A stretch of 64,000 nucleotides of DNA from Gracilariopsis chorda (lineage: Eukaryota > Rhodophyta > Florideophyceae > Gracilariales > Gracilariaceae). Positions within the stretch are counted from its first letter, which is position 1, and each line of letters starts with the position of its first letter. Below, in pieces: positions 21,663 to 32,480 of the stretch. Where the stretch lies: positions 1 through 64,000 of the forward strand of contig NBIV01000002.1 of assembly GCA_003194525.1 (NCBI GenBank), read 5' to 3'. Position numbers and translations under genes: made by a program. Below the pieces are notes generated by a model. The model searched no databases and was not told the origin of the DNA. It was given only the letters and a program-made list of their open reading frames with translations.

Positions 21663-22808
21663 ATGCCGGGTCGAACGGGCGTCATCACAAAGCCGCGTGG
21701 GCGTCGTCACGCCGCCGCGCTCCCCCCTCTGTTACCGCTCTTATTGCTGGTATTCATCGCGCTAACCGTGCTCTACATGCACCTCACCTCCGTCGCATCC
21801 CCGTCAACACTGTCGCCAAACCCCTGTGCAGCGTATGCCACCCCCTTCCCGCAGCCGCCTACTCGCCCTCCCTCAGTCTTTTTCCTTCACATTCCTAAGA
21901 CGGCCGGCACGCTGTTGTTCAGTCTTTTGCAGCGCTTCGCGGTCAAGTCGCGCGGTCTTACCTGCTCCTATGCGTTTGACGGCAACCGAAATCCGTTCCA
22001 TCACTTTGCCGTGGCTAACCCGCCGCAGAACACAACCTTTGAGCACGACTCTTTGCAGCACCGCTTGCTGACTGCTTACAAGACTCGCGACTTCAAGCAG
22101 AGGGCTACGCTCTATGCTCAGGGTGCTTGCCGAGTGGTTCGCGGTCATGTCACTGCTTCCATGTTGGCACCGTTTGAGACGCCTCCGTATATCGTCACCA
22201 TCATGAGAGATCCGCTGGCTCGGTTCGTGTCCATGTACGAGTTTGCGCGCACGATGATGAAGAGTCGACCGGTGGTCACTGGCTGGGATCCGTGGCTACA
22301 AGCTGACTCGCTTCTGGATGAGCTTAACAACGCGTCCAGTTTGTTCCATCGCGGCTTTTACGACGAGTTTGGGGAGTGGCGAGCAAAGAAAAACGTAGGT
22401 TTCTCATTCCATTTCTACGGCGTGTTGCACCAACTGAGTGGAATGACGCCGCGGTTCGAGCACGAAGGCGATAAGGATCGATTCCGAATTGTGAATGCAG
22501 ACGTAATGGCAGAAACTGCAAAACGTCAGTTGTGTGCAACTCATCTGGTCGGTTTGCAACATCAAGTGCAAGATGTACTCGACACGGTTATGGACGTAAC
22601 TGAACCGTTTGCACAATGGACTCCTGCGGAACGATCGCAATATCTCAAGAGCGTTGTGAACAAGACGCCTGGACGGAAGAGCCGCAAAGTTGAAGACCAC
22701 CTTGATGCGCATTGGCAACGCGTCATCTCAGAGCGCTTACGCCATGAAATAGACGTTTATGAGTTCGCGGTTCGACTGGTCGAGTATCGATCAACTGTCA
22801 AGGCTTAG
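21663..22808 (+). CDS. Golgi-type sulfotransferase family protein
   Basis: Intronless frame of 381 residues from the first ATG (MPGRTGVITKPRGRRHAA). The frame is open upstream to 21582, but only a GTG is available there. A basic N-terminus is followed by one membrane span (LLPLLLLVFIALTVLYM, residues about 22-39) and a proline-rich stem: type II topology, as in Golgi carbohydrate sulfotransferases. The PAPS-binding 5'-phosphosulfate loop is FFLHIPKTAGT (about residues 73-83), and the 3'-phosphate motif is IVTIMRDPLARFVSMYEFA (about 177-195). Both match the Sulfotransfer_2 / uronyl 2-O-sulfotransferase-like group. The likely role is transfer of sulfate from PAPS to a polysaccharide or glycoprotein sugar in the Golgi. 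In a red alga, cell-wall galactans would be natural acceptors (inference). No neighbouring gene of the pathway is visible; it stands alone among transposons. Confidence 0.88.
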   Translation: MPGRTGVITKPRGRRHAAALPPLLPLLLLVFIALTVLYMHLTSVASPSTLSPNPCAAYATPFPQPPTRPPSVFFLHIPKTAGTLLFSLLQRFAVKSRGLTCSYAFDGNRNPFHHFAVANPPQNTTFEHDSLQHRLLTAYKTRDFKQRATLYAQGACRVVRGHVTASMLAPFETPPYIVTIMRDPLARFVSMYEFARTMMKSRPVVTGWDPWLQADSLLDELNNASSLFHRGFYDEFGEWRAKKNVGFSFHFYGVLHQLSGMTPRFEHEGDKDRFRIVNADVMAETAKRQLCATHLVGLQHQVQDVLDTVMDVTEPFAQWTPAERSQYLKSVVNKTPGRKSRKVEDHLDAHWQRVISERLRHEIDVYEFAVRLVEYRSTVKA

Positions 22809-24690
22809 GTAATGAGAGGGTTTAGCTACCCTTGGGTAAGCGGTGTTTTCAGCAGCCCAGTTTTTCTGTAAACACAACGCAACATCCGCCCGTGATAGAA
22901 ACTCAACATCGCGCGTCCTTTTGAGGTTGCGTTGTTGTTGTGCGCCGGTGCCAGGAGGTGGGTATCGATTTTATCACCGTGAACCAGCACGGCGCTGCGA
23001 CTGAGAATTCTGGGTCGCAGGAGTGGAATCCTGATTGCGGCATTCCACATTTTTTCATCGATAAACCTGCAGGCCTTACAGTGTAGCGTGGCGTTTGCAT
23101 TGTTAATGTGGGAGCTCCAACAAACTCTATTCCCTATCCGGGCTTTTACCCGATTTTCTCACAGTGAAACAAATTCCTTTATAGAACGCAACCTCTAGTA
23201 GAACGGCCACTTCCGTAGAATGCCAATGCAGTTATAAGTAGTTTATTAAATTATTTAGCGCGTCAACGGTCGGATTCGAACCCAGCACCCTTCATCAAGC
23301 TCTCATATAAATACCGAGCCTTACTACCGCCTTCTCACCTCAATAACCGCATTGGCGACAGTGGGTGAGTAGCCGGGATCTTCCGGGTTACGCTGAGGAT
23401 GTCTGCGCACATCTGTGCTAGCTAGGAACGAAGGCCCCCGTTTTTGGGGGGACTCCCCCCCTTTAAACCATTGTCGGCCGTCATGGACCGGCTTCCATTT
23501 TACACGTAGAACAGCCAGTCCACGCGCAAGCAAATGCCCGAAAAAGAGAGGCATGATCCAATAGTGGTGGGCTGGTGGGAGAGAGGCATGTCGGCGATCA
23601 CTGTGACCTTCGCCGCTCCGGCCTCTGCATTTGTAGACCCGCCGGCCGCAGCGCTCGATCGGATCAGTGATCGAATTCCCGTACGCACGCAGCGCCCACG
23701 CCAGCTGCGTGGCCGGCCTTGCTATGCATTTGATTTTGTTTCATTTGCATAAACCAGGTCTACAGTGTAGACTACACTTCACAAACGTTATTTTTCGAAG
23801 CGGGCTGTCTGCAGTAGATACAGGAGGTGCATCTCGAACCGACCGGACTTTATTCCACGCATGTTCTGTTACATACCCTATCTGGTAGATTTCTGTCATT
23901 GTCTTTCTTTTTCGTCCCGCCTTCCCAGCAACCAGTAGCTGCAACGTAAAAAGCTACAGACTATACATCTTTCCTCTTTGAATCCAACATCATAACATGT
24001 TATTCGCCTTGTTGTTGCTGGCAGCTGTTTTGAAACAACACATCCATTCAATTACTACGCCCGACTTCCAGTCCGAAGAAACCCATTGCCTGTGATTCTT
24101 CCAGGGTCGCTAGTACTCTCCAGCGACTATCGAACCCTTTCATCCGCTCTCGCCTATCAAGGATTCACCGTCGCTGTCCCACCCAACGCTCTCTACCTTT
24201 CTCTTTCCCTCCGTTTCTATTATCGCATATTGCACGCTCTGTACAAGCACAGTCGAGTCCGGTTAATGGAAACTTTGTATCTGTAGCACTTGTGTCATGT
24301 AACTTCCTCTTTATTCACACATCGCTTCTCGTCTTTAGTCTCGATTGAATTTGTTCTTTCACACTTACGTACGCTACAAAACAGTACAGTACCGCTCTCA
24401 GTGGGTGCTCGAAAATTTATTGCTTGATCGCTCTGTCCTATTTGGTCAAAGCCAGGATGGGTTTGTGGCACAGTCTCTACAATCAGGTTCCTGCTCGACG
24501 AGCCCACCATTTGGCTTTAACCCAAATGTTTTTGTTTGCGAGCGTGACCGCGAAATTCCGTCTTCGGCTCGAATAGTCGGATTGATCTTGTATGGGGGTA
24601 AGTATTTGCAAAGGGTGTACGTGGTGTTCTGTTGCAGGAAGCAGACATCAGGATATTTTGATATATGGTGAGTGTAACATAGACGTACCT
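22809..24690. other. Intergenic; tRNA-like B-box and a GC hairpin
   Basis: No gene recognised. At 23272-23283 the minus strand reads gggttcgaatcc, a perfect pol III B-box, downstream of GCTC/GAGC-like arms, but the acceptor arms do not pair, so it is at best a tRNA-derived relic. At 23434-23459 a cccccgtttttgggggg hairpin is followed by another C run. Confidence 0.4.
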
Positions 24691-25120
24691 GTAGGGCCAC
24701 GGGGCTCAGTCGAAGACAGACTACAAGCTCTGTCTCCGACGTGAGTGTCCCGTACTGTAGTGTTAGGATCTTCTAGATGTATCGATCGTAGCAACTAGAC
24801 TATATAAAAGGAGATGAAGTCTGACTTTCCTTCTTCAGGACCAGCCAGACCCTCCATCGTACCGCCTCTCCAGTTCAGTGTTACGTGGGCGCATCTGCGT
24901 GGCTTTTCACCTCGGACTTTGTGGCCCGCCCTGTGCAGGGAGCATGGTCAGGGCTTAGGGCTTGGTCATCACTTACCAGACTGCGGCATGGTCAAGTGGA
25001 CCACGGGTGGAGTTCAACAGAGAAGAACCCCACCTCCAAGCAGCATGTAAAACACAAAAGAACGACTAAGTATACTAGGTCTAAGATACCATAAAAAGCA
25101 GTAGATCTAGTTTGATCTGA
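24691..25120 (+). promoter_or_regulatory. TATA-box promoter or solo LTR candidate
   Basis: A strong TATA box (tatataaaag, 24801-24810) lies in GC-richer DNA with no host gene after it. The block resembles the promoter half of an LTR, but no ends or target duplication could be fixed and no second copy is in the window. Confidence 0.25.
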
Positions 25121-25464
25121 GCAAAAGAAGCAGACAGCTCCAACGATCGCACTGCATTCTATCCCGCACACCTGCACTCTACTCTGCCCAACAACATTAA
25201 ATTCAACATATTCGATATGTGGATAAGCGCGAGCTCTGCTAAAATCTGCTTCCGCATTCGGCAGATGGAGATTGAAGCCGTTTCCTAACGAACTGGTCTT
25301 GACATTTCTCATCCTTCAGTCTCAACTGCAACATAATATTTCCTATGCGGAACAATACCCTTTAGCAGTGATAACATCCACGTTATCAATACGATTCAAC
25401 ACGTGGTTCCACAAATCTAATCCGACGGGAAGATAGTCAGGGGCATGATCTCAAAAACAAATCA

Positions 25465-25985
25465 CTACAGACTGCACAACGTTAGCACTCCTTCCAGGAC
25501 AGCTCTATGTGCCTTACTGCAGTGAACTGGGGGAGTGGCCGTTGCAGGACTCGATCCCGACTTCACGATCTTCTGTAAAAAGCACTCACGGTGGTTACCA
25601 GCTGAACCGTGGCCGCTCATGTGCTTGCCCAGGGCAAATGGCTGGAGGTGCTGAAGTACTGAAAGTGCTTCGATCTGCAGCTCGCTGACACTACACCTAA
25701 CTAGAAGTATGCTAGAAGCTGTGTCTCGAACTGAATTCAAAACTCAGCGCAGGGTAGTGTCAACGATTGCTGCATTGACAGGGTGAAGCTCTGAAGTGTT
25801 CTTCAAAGGAAGGAATTCAAGTCTGCTCACTGGACTTGTGGAAGATGACCCAAACGTATTAACGCTAAAAATACGCTGAAGAGATGTGGTTGTCCCTCTC
25901 CAACCATCCTTATGCCTTTTGTTTGCATCGCCTTCATGCAAAGTTGCCATCCTTCACTATCTTAGATCCATATCCCAGAATTTTA
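25465..25985 (+). other. LINE-like fragment sharing a block with 38.8 kb
   Basis: About 25728-25855 matches about 38787-38915 in stretches (for example aactgaattcaaaact, then tgaagc). Both translate on the plus strand to related broken readings (ELNSKLSA ... ELNSKLSA; SLDLWKMTQ ... PELWKNIAH). The second copy runs into a LINE-type RNase H domain, so this is probably the same LINE family just before its RNase H. Heavily decayed, with several stops. Confidence 0.4.
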
Positions 25986-28111
25986 TGAATGATAGTGTCT
26001 ATGGATCATGAAACCGAAACTCAACCTGCCAATTATATCGGAAACAGAAATGATACAAATCATTGTGTTTCACCCATCGCTTCGCTTAACACGTAGGCAG
26101 TTCTAGTCCCAGAAACTACCCGATCTTTCCAGTGAAGCAGCATTGAACCCCTAAAGATTAACGTCACCTCCATCTGTAATTAGCCTTGCGAGCTAGATTC
26201 TTGTTTCCAAGGAGATGCATCACCCACCTATCTGTAACACAAGCTGGTGAAGCGATACGACGATGGGTCTGGCTGGTTCTTTGTAGAGAACGCCAGACCT
26301 CATCCTCTCTTATAGTGTTATACGTCTACGATCGACACATGTAGAAGGTGCAAACTTCTATTCAATCGAAGTCGCAAACTTGCAGTGAAGCTTGTAGACT
26401 GTCCTCGTGGTCCCTGCAGGTACGACTGTGATAGCTATCACAATCAACCAGAAATATTTGCATGTTTACCCTCCTTGGAAATCAGTACGGTACGGCCAAG
26501 AACGCATGCTCATCCACATAAATAAATCCCTGTGTTCAAAGTTGATACTTAGTCCAGCAGCTCTTTAAAACAAGGGAAATTGCGGAACTCGGAAAAGACA
26601 ATAACTCGAAAAGATGTGCAGCTTTTATTGTAAGTTGTCGTGCAAACCACCTCTCGCCGCCCTTTTTGCAGAACTTTGCCAAAAACCAGTTGTGGATAGC
26701 ATCGCGGTGTTAATACCCTTGGGACTAGACGTGACCAATAAAGAGTGCGTCTAAATATCAAATACAGCCGTACCGAGGATAGCAGACATTTCATGCCTGT
26801 GAACAGCTAGATCACATGGCCAAAGAGCTTTGGGCAAGCAGACGGCCGGTGGTGCAGACCTCTATGTTAAGGTGGATGCTTTTCAGGTTAAGAGCACCTC
26901 TACCTCACACCAAGGCCTAAACACTGATTTCAAGGCTGGCGACGAAGTGTTCAGGAGACAGCTCTTGATCTTCAGAGGATGACAAATCACAACAGCAAAC
27001 ATAGAGAGGCTGCGAAGACAAACAGGTGCCAATGTAACTCTTCATCTTGTATTCCGCTATGTGCCGTATCGTGCAAAATTGTAAGGGTGTCGATGGTTCG
27101 ATACCTTTCTCTGCCAAGCAGTGTACTTTACTGAGAGAGTTGTGTAGAGTGTCTGCTGGTATCGACGTACTAACGGTGGACATGTCTCCGTACTAGCAAT
27201 AAAACGCTTGTAGCGCTTTCAAGCAGAGTGCTGATAAAAACAGTATATGCTTCTTCAAGAATCAGCCAATGTTGCTACACCCTCTTTTTCGAGTAATTGC
27301 TTGTCTGATTCAAATCGAGTGTGTCGAACTTGAGATGAAAAGGAAGAACTGTTACGTTACTCAGGAACCATTCCCCGAGTATGACGACAATAATGCAATA
27401 CCATGACTTGTGGGTGTGGATGCAATGTGTCTCCTTTGATCCTTGGTCTCGAAAGGCAGACGGTGAAAAAGTTGACGCATAGTATTGTGTAACTTGAATT
27501 TGGATAACGATGAAAACATACGTGTACTGGTTTAATGTGTTGTATGAGAGATAAGATGTATCTTGCTGGTGGGGTCTAGAAAAGAATACTTAGCGTTTAA
27601 GAAAGCCATCAAGTCTTCTTTGTAAATACAAGAAAGGGCAAATCTATCTAATGTTCACAAACTCAGCCTAAAGGATTCTGGGTGCAATTTTTCTCTACGC
27701 TGTTCATTGCCCTCCACACTGACATCATCTATACGAAGACAATAGTCAGTGTAAAACATGAGAGGCTTTACACCCTCGTTTCCTTTTCATTCCCAACTGT
27801 ATATCGGACACGACTATTTCTTTGATAAGATAGCCTCATACATACTGTTTAAGAAGCGATTTTTCGTCCAGTGGAAGCGCCATCACGAAGAAATATATCG
27901 AGATGAGAGTGGAAGGAGCCCTTGCAAGCATTCCAAAAAGACAAATTACAACGGTTGCCATACATTGAGTTCTCGTCAGATCGTCTTTGTCTGGAATGCC
28001 TTTTGGAAGGTGAAAAGAATCCCTTTTTCTGATTTCACCGTTTAGAACATATTATCGCGTTGAAAACGACTTCCACTTTTAATAGGACGTAGGCGCCAAT
28101 TAATGAGTCGA
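25986..28111. other. No recognised gene
   Basis: About 2 kb with only short frames and no domain, repeat or RNA gene I can support. A plus-strand frame at 27758-28045 has no recognisable motif. Confidence 0.45.
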
Positions 28112-28175
28112 GCGCAGATACTACCTCTGCCATAGGATACTGTTGTGCATCCTATGGCAGAGGCGGTATCTGCGC
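28112..28175. repeat. 26-bp-arm foldback
   Basis: Arms 28112-28137 (gcgcagatactacctctgcc...) and 28150-28175 are reverse complements with two mismatches around a 12-base loop. It lies about 190 bp before the DDE transposase relic, so it may be a terminal or subterminal structure of that element, a small foldback transposon, or a hairpin RNA gene. Confidence 0.75.
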
Positions 28176-28363
28176 AGCTAGAAAAAGCAACTGCACAGGA
28201 GTAAAGCCTATGCAAAACTAAGACTACGTCTGCAAAACGTTACCATTAGGGATAGACTACGCAAGTGCACTAAAACACATAAAACCCGTAGTAGACTACA
28301 ATAAACATAACTTTACAGACTTTTCTACGTTTTCTACAAACCTCCCTATCTCCAACCAACATT

Positions 28364-29632
28364 ATGGCCAACATTTTGCCCTCTGACGCAGCAAACGCGT
28401 TTAACTTCCTGGCTGAAGCAACTTTGCAACGCCAGCAAGAAATTGACGCCGCACCGAGCACTCTCGTCTACTCCGATAGTAAAGACAAGTCAGGCTCTCA
28501 AAGCACAATCTTTAACACTTTCTACCACCAAGGGTCGAAAACCCTTCTTCAAATGATAAATTTTAATGCATCAGAATTTCAACAGGTCTAGAATTTTTTG
28601 TCAAATTTGATTCGTGAAAACTGAAACACGGGCCGTCGCAAGAAATTTTCAATTTCTGGGAAAGATGTTTTATTTATGATGCTGACTGTCGTTAGACACG
28701 GTGGTAAATGTGACTTTCTGGCAAATATTTTCGAAATGAAAAAGACTACTTTTGAGCGTGTAATAAACAAATTTACCAATATTATTGCACAACACGTGTA
28801 CGCAGAGTTTGTTTTAAAAACCAACGTCCATTGGTCTATGCAAAAAACTATCGAGAAGAATAAGGAAGTTAAATATTTTAAATATGCAGGCTACGCCACT
28901 GATGTTACTTTTCAGCAATCCTGCCGTCCATCCGTAAGTGTTGAAGAAGGGAAAAAATATTTTAGTGGAAAGCATAAGCTTTACGGATTTAAGGTTGAAG
29001 TGCCTGTGCTATCGAGTGGTTTGGCAATTGGATGCTCTAATCATTATTCTAGATCAGTAGCGGTTGTTGATATTCTGTATGAAAATTTTGAAAATTTTCA
29101 TGCAGTTGCTTTGAAAAAAATCGGAGAGGGGTATTATGGAAATTGAAATTTTATCTGATCAGTACGAAGGTTACTGGGCTTTGCTCTCGGTCAAAGGATA
29201 TCAGGGATCAAAGAAATTTTGAAGGGCTATACATCCCAAAAAGAAGCCAAGGAACGGGTTGCTTAGTTTGGATGAGGAAAGTAAATATAGGAAATTTTCA
29301 TAGGATTGGATTATTGTCGAAAATTATTTCGGTTGCTTGTGCAGTTTTTGGTCTGTTGTATCTTTCAAATTTAGGTGGAAGGAAAAATTATACGACATAA
29401 TTTTCAAAACTATCTTGGAATGACGAACATGCACGTAACTTTCCATCCGCTCCAGGACATGGATGGAGAACTTTATGTGCGTGTCATGAACAGAAATTAT
29501 GCTATAGGGGAAGAAATTGGAGAAAAGAGAAGATTGGCTATTCAGAAGTGTCACAAAAAGCGGCAGCGCCGCTTGAACTTTCAGTTTCGTAACGCTGCTG
29601 GCGATGACGAGACGCTAGATCCGTGTTGTTGA
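28364..29632 (+). pseudogene. Harbinger-related DDE transposase, broken
   Basis: Four pieces read as one transposase. They start with ATG at 28364 (MANILPSDAANAFNFLAEAT), stop near 28589 and again near 28622, and reopen for MLTVVRHGGKCDFLANIFEM and KYAGYATDVTFQQSCRPSV (first catalytic Asp), EEGKKYFSGKHKLYGFKVE. Then come, in a shifted and interrupted frame at about 29190-29400, RAIHPKKKPRNGLLSLDEES and DWIIVENYFGCLCSFWSV (catalytic Glu in VENYFG), and a basic tail (EKRRLAIQKCHKKRQRRLNF) ending at 29632. The phrases ATDVTFQQ, YFSGKHKLYG and the IVENYFG block are typical of the DDE_Tnp_4-type transposases found in oomycetes, fungi and algae. At least four disruptions. It is AT-rich compared with its flanks. 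Terminal repeats were not identified, apart from the foldback at 28112. Confidence 0.72.
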
Positions 29633-29946
29633 TTGGGAAGTACGTAATTTGGAGTTTTAGTTGTGTGCTTAGCTAACCACGCTAGTACTACACTTTATGA
29701 TAAGTTTATGAGTAAATGAATTGTTTGCATTACATGGGGTGCTGTGCGCTACCTGCGCGCTAACTCGATATCAACCCAAATCCAAGCTCTTTGCGCTTCA
29801 GTAGAGTAACTGCTTTGTAGTCTGAATGCTTTTTTGTTCGTGGTGTACCTTTGGTACTTGGGTTGTGAAGGATCTCAGAGTAAGGCTAGCAGGGAGAATG
29901 ATTTGTCGTGTCCAGTTGGCCATCTAAGAGGAGAAGCGGCTATCGA
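29633..29946. other. No gene seen
   Basis: Short spacer between the DDE relic and the LTR-like block; nothing recognised. Confidence 0.45.
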
Positions 29947-30689
29947 TGTAGTGCAATACCCCGAGATGGGAGCAGACACAAAAGGGTGTTCGACGTCCTC
30001 CTCTGTGAGGGTAGTGCAGCGGCAAAACCACCTGTGGTGAGCACACGAAGCCGGGTGTAAGACCGGGACTCACCGTCACGACTAGCGTACAGGTTTAGAA
30101 ACCAAGACAGACCACGAAGTGGGAAAGCGGAAAATGCAGCGACACACGAGTGGTGGGCGACGCGCAAGAGCGGTGCGTTGTCCACACGAGTGGGGCGGTG
30201 GTAGCGGAGCAACGGTAATCACCGGTAGTCGCAGAAACAACGACACCTGTATACGGGACAAAAGAACAATAACCGTTGTAAAAGCGTGCACAGAAACAAA
30301 CACAGTGGTGGTAAGAATGTGCTGAAGCTCCACGAGGTGGGTAACTAGGCCTTCACAGGATGGTGCCTCTCCAGATGGAGGTGGACACTCACCAGGGAAC
30401 CTGAGTTAGAGCCAGACACTCGCTTGTTGCGTTTACTTTGACCCGGGCAGCCGGAGCTCACACACATAAGTAGTGGTGGCCCGCGCCCTGACAGTACACT
30501 AGTAATTAACTAATAATATCCCTAAGGGGGTGCGAAACTCTACACACGTGTGGCACAAGCCAGCAATGCTGTGCACTACCCTTGTCAACCAAATCGGGGC
30601 CCTTCAAACGGAAACAACATACCGGTGTAACACTCATACTCCATGGTAGAGAGGTAAGCATCGCCAACGCGGAATATGAATGCACCACG
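29947..30689 (-). repeat. Diverged LTR related to the Ty3-type family
   Basis: On the minus strand this block ends ...tcggggtattgcactaca and, about 130 bp earlier, reads ggtcttacacccggcttcg. These align with ...tttggggcattgcaccaca and ggtcttacaaaccggcttcg in the LTR at 60238-61064. The other end, gaatgcaccacg at 30678-30689, mirrors the family's TGTGGTGCA start. Length (743 bp) is similar. No target duplication was seen. Probably an old solo LTR of a sister family. Confidence 0.45.
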
Positions 30690-30924
30690 TGCTGATATCG
30701 CTATTAGCGTTGCACTTCAATCGAGACAACTTCATTCTGAGAGACAAATAATTGTAGGGTCTTCGGCATATGACTTTCTGCCTGCAACATGTGCGCGTAG
30801 TAGATCATATCAGGCGGCGGGTTGTTTCACCCGAAAACCAGCGAAGACCATTTTTTTGGGAGACTAACACGATTTGAGAGTAAACGCTTGGTTGCAGGGG
30901 TTTGTGCTGCTCACAGCACTGTGC
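30690..30924. other. Spacer before copia 2
   Basis: No gene seen. Its last five bases (tgtgc, 30920-30924) are the left target duplication of copia 2. Confidence 0.5.
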
Positions 30925-31062
30925 TGAGAATGGACTGACTGTGGCCGCTCATTGGAACCAGCCACAGGGTCGACACACTAGACTTATAGATATTGAATAA
31001 ATAGACTGACCGTTCTCACTCTCCCCAAGGAGACTGAGGCAGACACAGCGACAAGCGCTACA
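30925..31062 (+). repeat. Copia 2 left LTR
   Basis: 138 bp, starts TGAGAATGG and ends GCGCTACA, with a central gaataaa signal. The primer-site position (31063 onwards, related to tggtagcatcg) follows without a gap. Confidence 0.85.
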
Positions 31063-32480
31063 TAGTAGCATCGCTGCGGGCATACGACAGGCCTGAAACG
31101 GATTATAAAATATACAGCATCGATAATTGTATCGGTAAGTAGACAGCGGCAGCCGCTGCAACAGTACACACAAAAACGTTGATCGTTCAGGGGTTTTCCA
31201 ACACTCACTCCTTAACCCAACCCAACCTACGAGCTTGAAGAACCTCATCGCGCTGCCCTCGAAAAAACCGGCTTCCCTAGCCAAGCTCTGAGCGTGGCTT
31301 GCGCGCTCTGCCTTGCTATCCGCTGTTTCTGCGGCTTTTTCGTTGCAACTGCATTTATCCGCGCTGGTGCTTTGTTCGTTCTAGCAAGCGTTTCTTCGTT
31401 TCTCGAACCGCAGGAGTTCTTGGCACCGGCCTGTGCGCGATCGGTATCAAACTGAACATCAAAATTTCGCTTTTAGCTCCCGCGTTTCCTCCCCCTGCGC
31501 TGCCTCTTTCATAAATTAGTCCTGCGCGTTGTGCCGCATATCTCTACGTTGACCTAAGACCGGCTTTCGGCTTTGGCTCCATCCCACCCGTCTACACCGG
31601 TGGCCGACATTGAAACACCTGCGCCTTCCAACTTTAGAACCCCCATGTCCCGTTGACACCGGTGTCCGCCATTGAACCCCCCGGGGCTTCCGCTTTTGGT
31701 CCTCCCCGTGGAAACCGTCTTTCACCTTTGCCCCCTCTCCTCCAATTTCAGCCCTCATTTTTCTTTCCGCCGCCTCAACGGTAAGACCATGGGCCTCTCA
31801 TGGAACCACGCTTCCAGGAGGCAGCATTTCTAAGTCCTGAAAATAAGTCCTCGCCTCCCATTACCCCACTAGGGACGTTGACTATAAGACGAGATACTAG
31901 GTCCCAAATAGTGCCTTCGACGCTATTTCCCATGCGTGGAAGTTGGCAGCTGGTTTATCAAAGGAGTCCGCAATCTAAGTAACGGAAGGGAACCGAAAGG
32001 GGACTTGAAGTAATCTGGCAGCGAGTAAGTGCAATCGATAACTGGCTCAGCTGGGGTGTGGCTCCGAACCGTCGGTGACAGGGTATCTCATCTTTCAGCA
32101 TGTACTTCAACGACAGATCACCAAGCAACTAGGAGCACGTTTGCCGAACAAGTAACCGAAAGGGATCAGAGGTAGTGAGCTGATGAACAAATGTATTTTG
32201 TTAGTATCCTATCCTGGACATCCGTACGTTATACGCACCCTTGTTCCAGATTGCGAAGAAGCTGGGGAGGCTGTTGAAATCTTATGTCACCGAGAGAGTC
32301 CTACTCACAGCCAGGGGTCTTACCTTTAGAGGTTCTGGGATAGCATCTCCTTCCAGTGTCTCGGAACGTTCAAGAAGTACGAGAAGGATCCCTGCCCCAG
32401 TAGGACACCGGTTAAAACGCTTAATCTGCCACCTTCTGCGTCTTGCGGAGAGTTTATTCCGAGATGGACATTGATACGAT
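31063..32480 (+). other. Copia 2 leader with imperfect tandem repeat
   Basis: Non-coding leader. About 31588-31715 contains two diverged units of about 62 bp, each with a cc(g)acaccggtg(g/t)ccg(a/c)cattgaa core. The block near 32048-32095 matches the copia 1 leader near 9415-9475. Confidence 0.5.

Noticed and set aside
22826-23100. Minus-strand frames downstream of the sulfotransferase
   Set aside because: Short, overlapping, no motif or start context.
23272-23283. tRNA gene on the minus strand
   Set aside because: Perfect B-box, but the acceptor arms do not pair and the anticodon arm is poor, so no tRNA is called.
23434-23459. Bacterial-type terminator (C/G hairpin with T loop)
   Set aside because: The context is eukaryotic, the T run is in the loop rather than after the stem, and no gene ends there.
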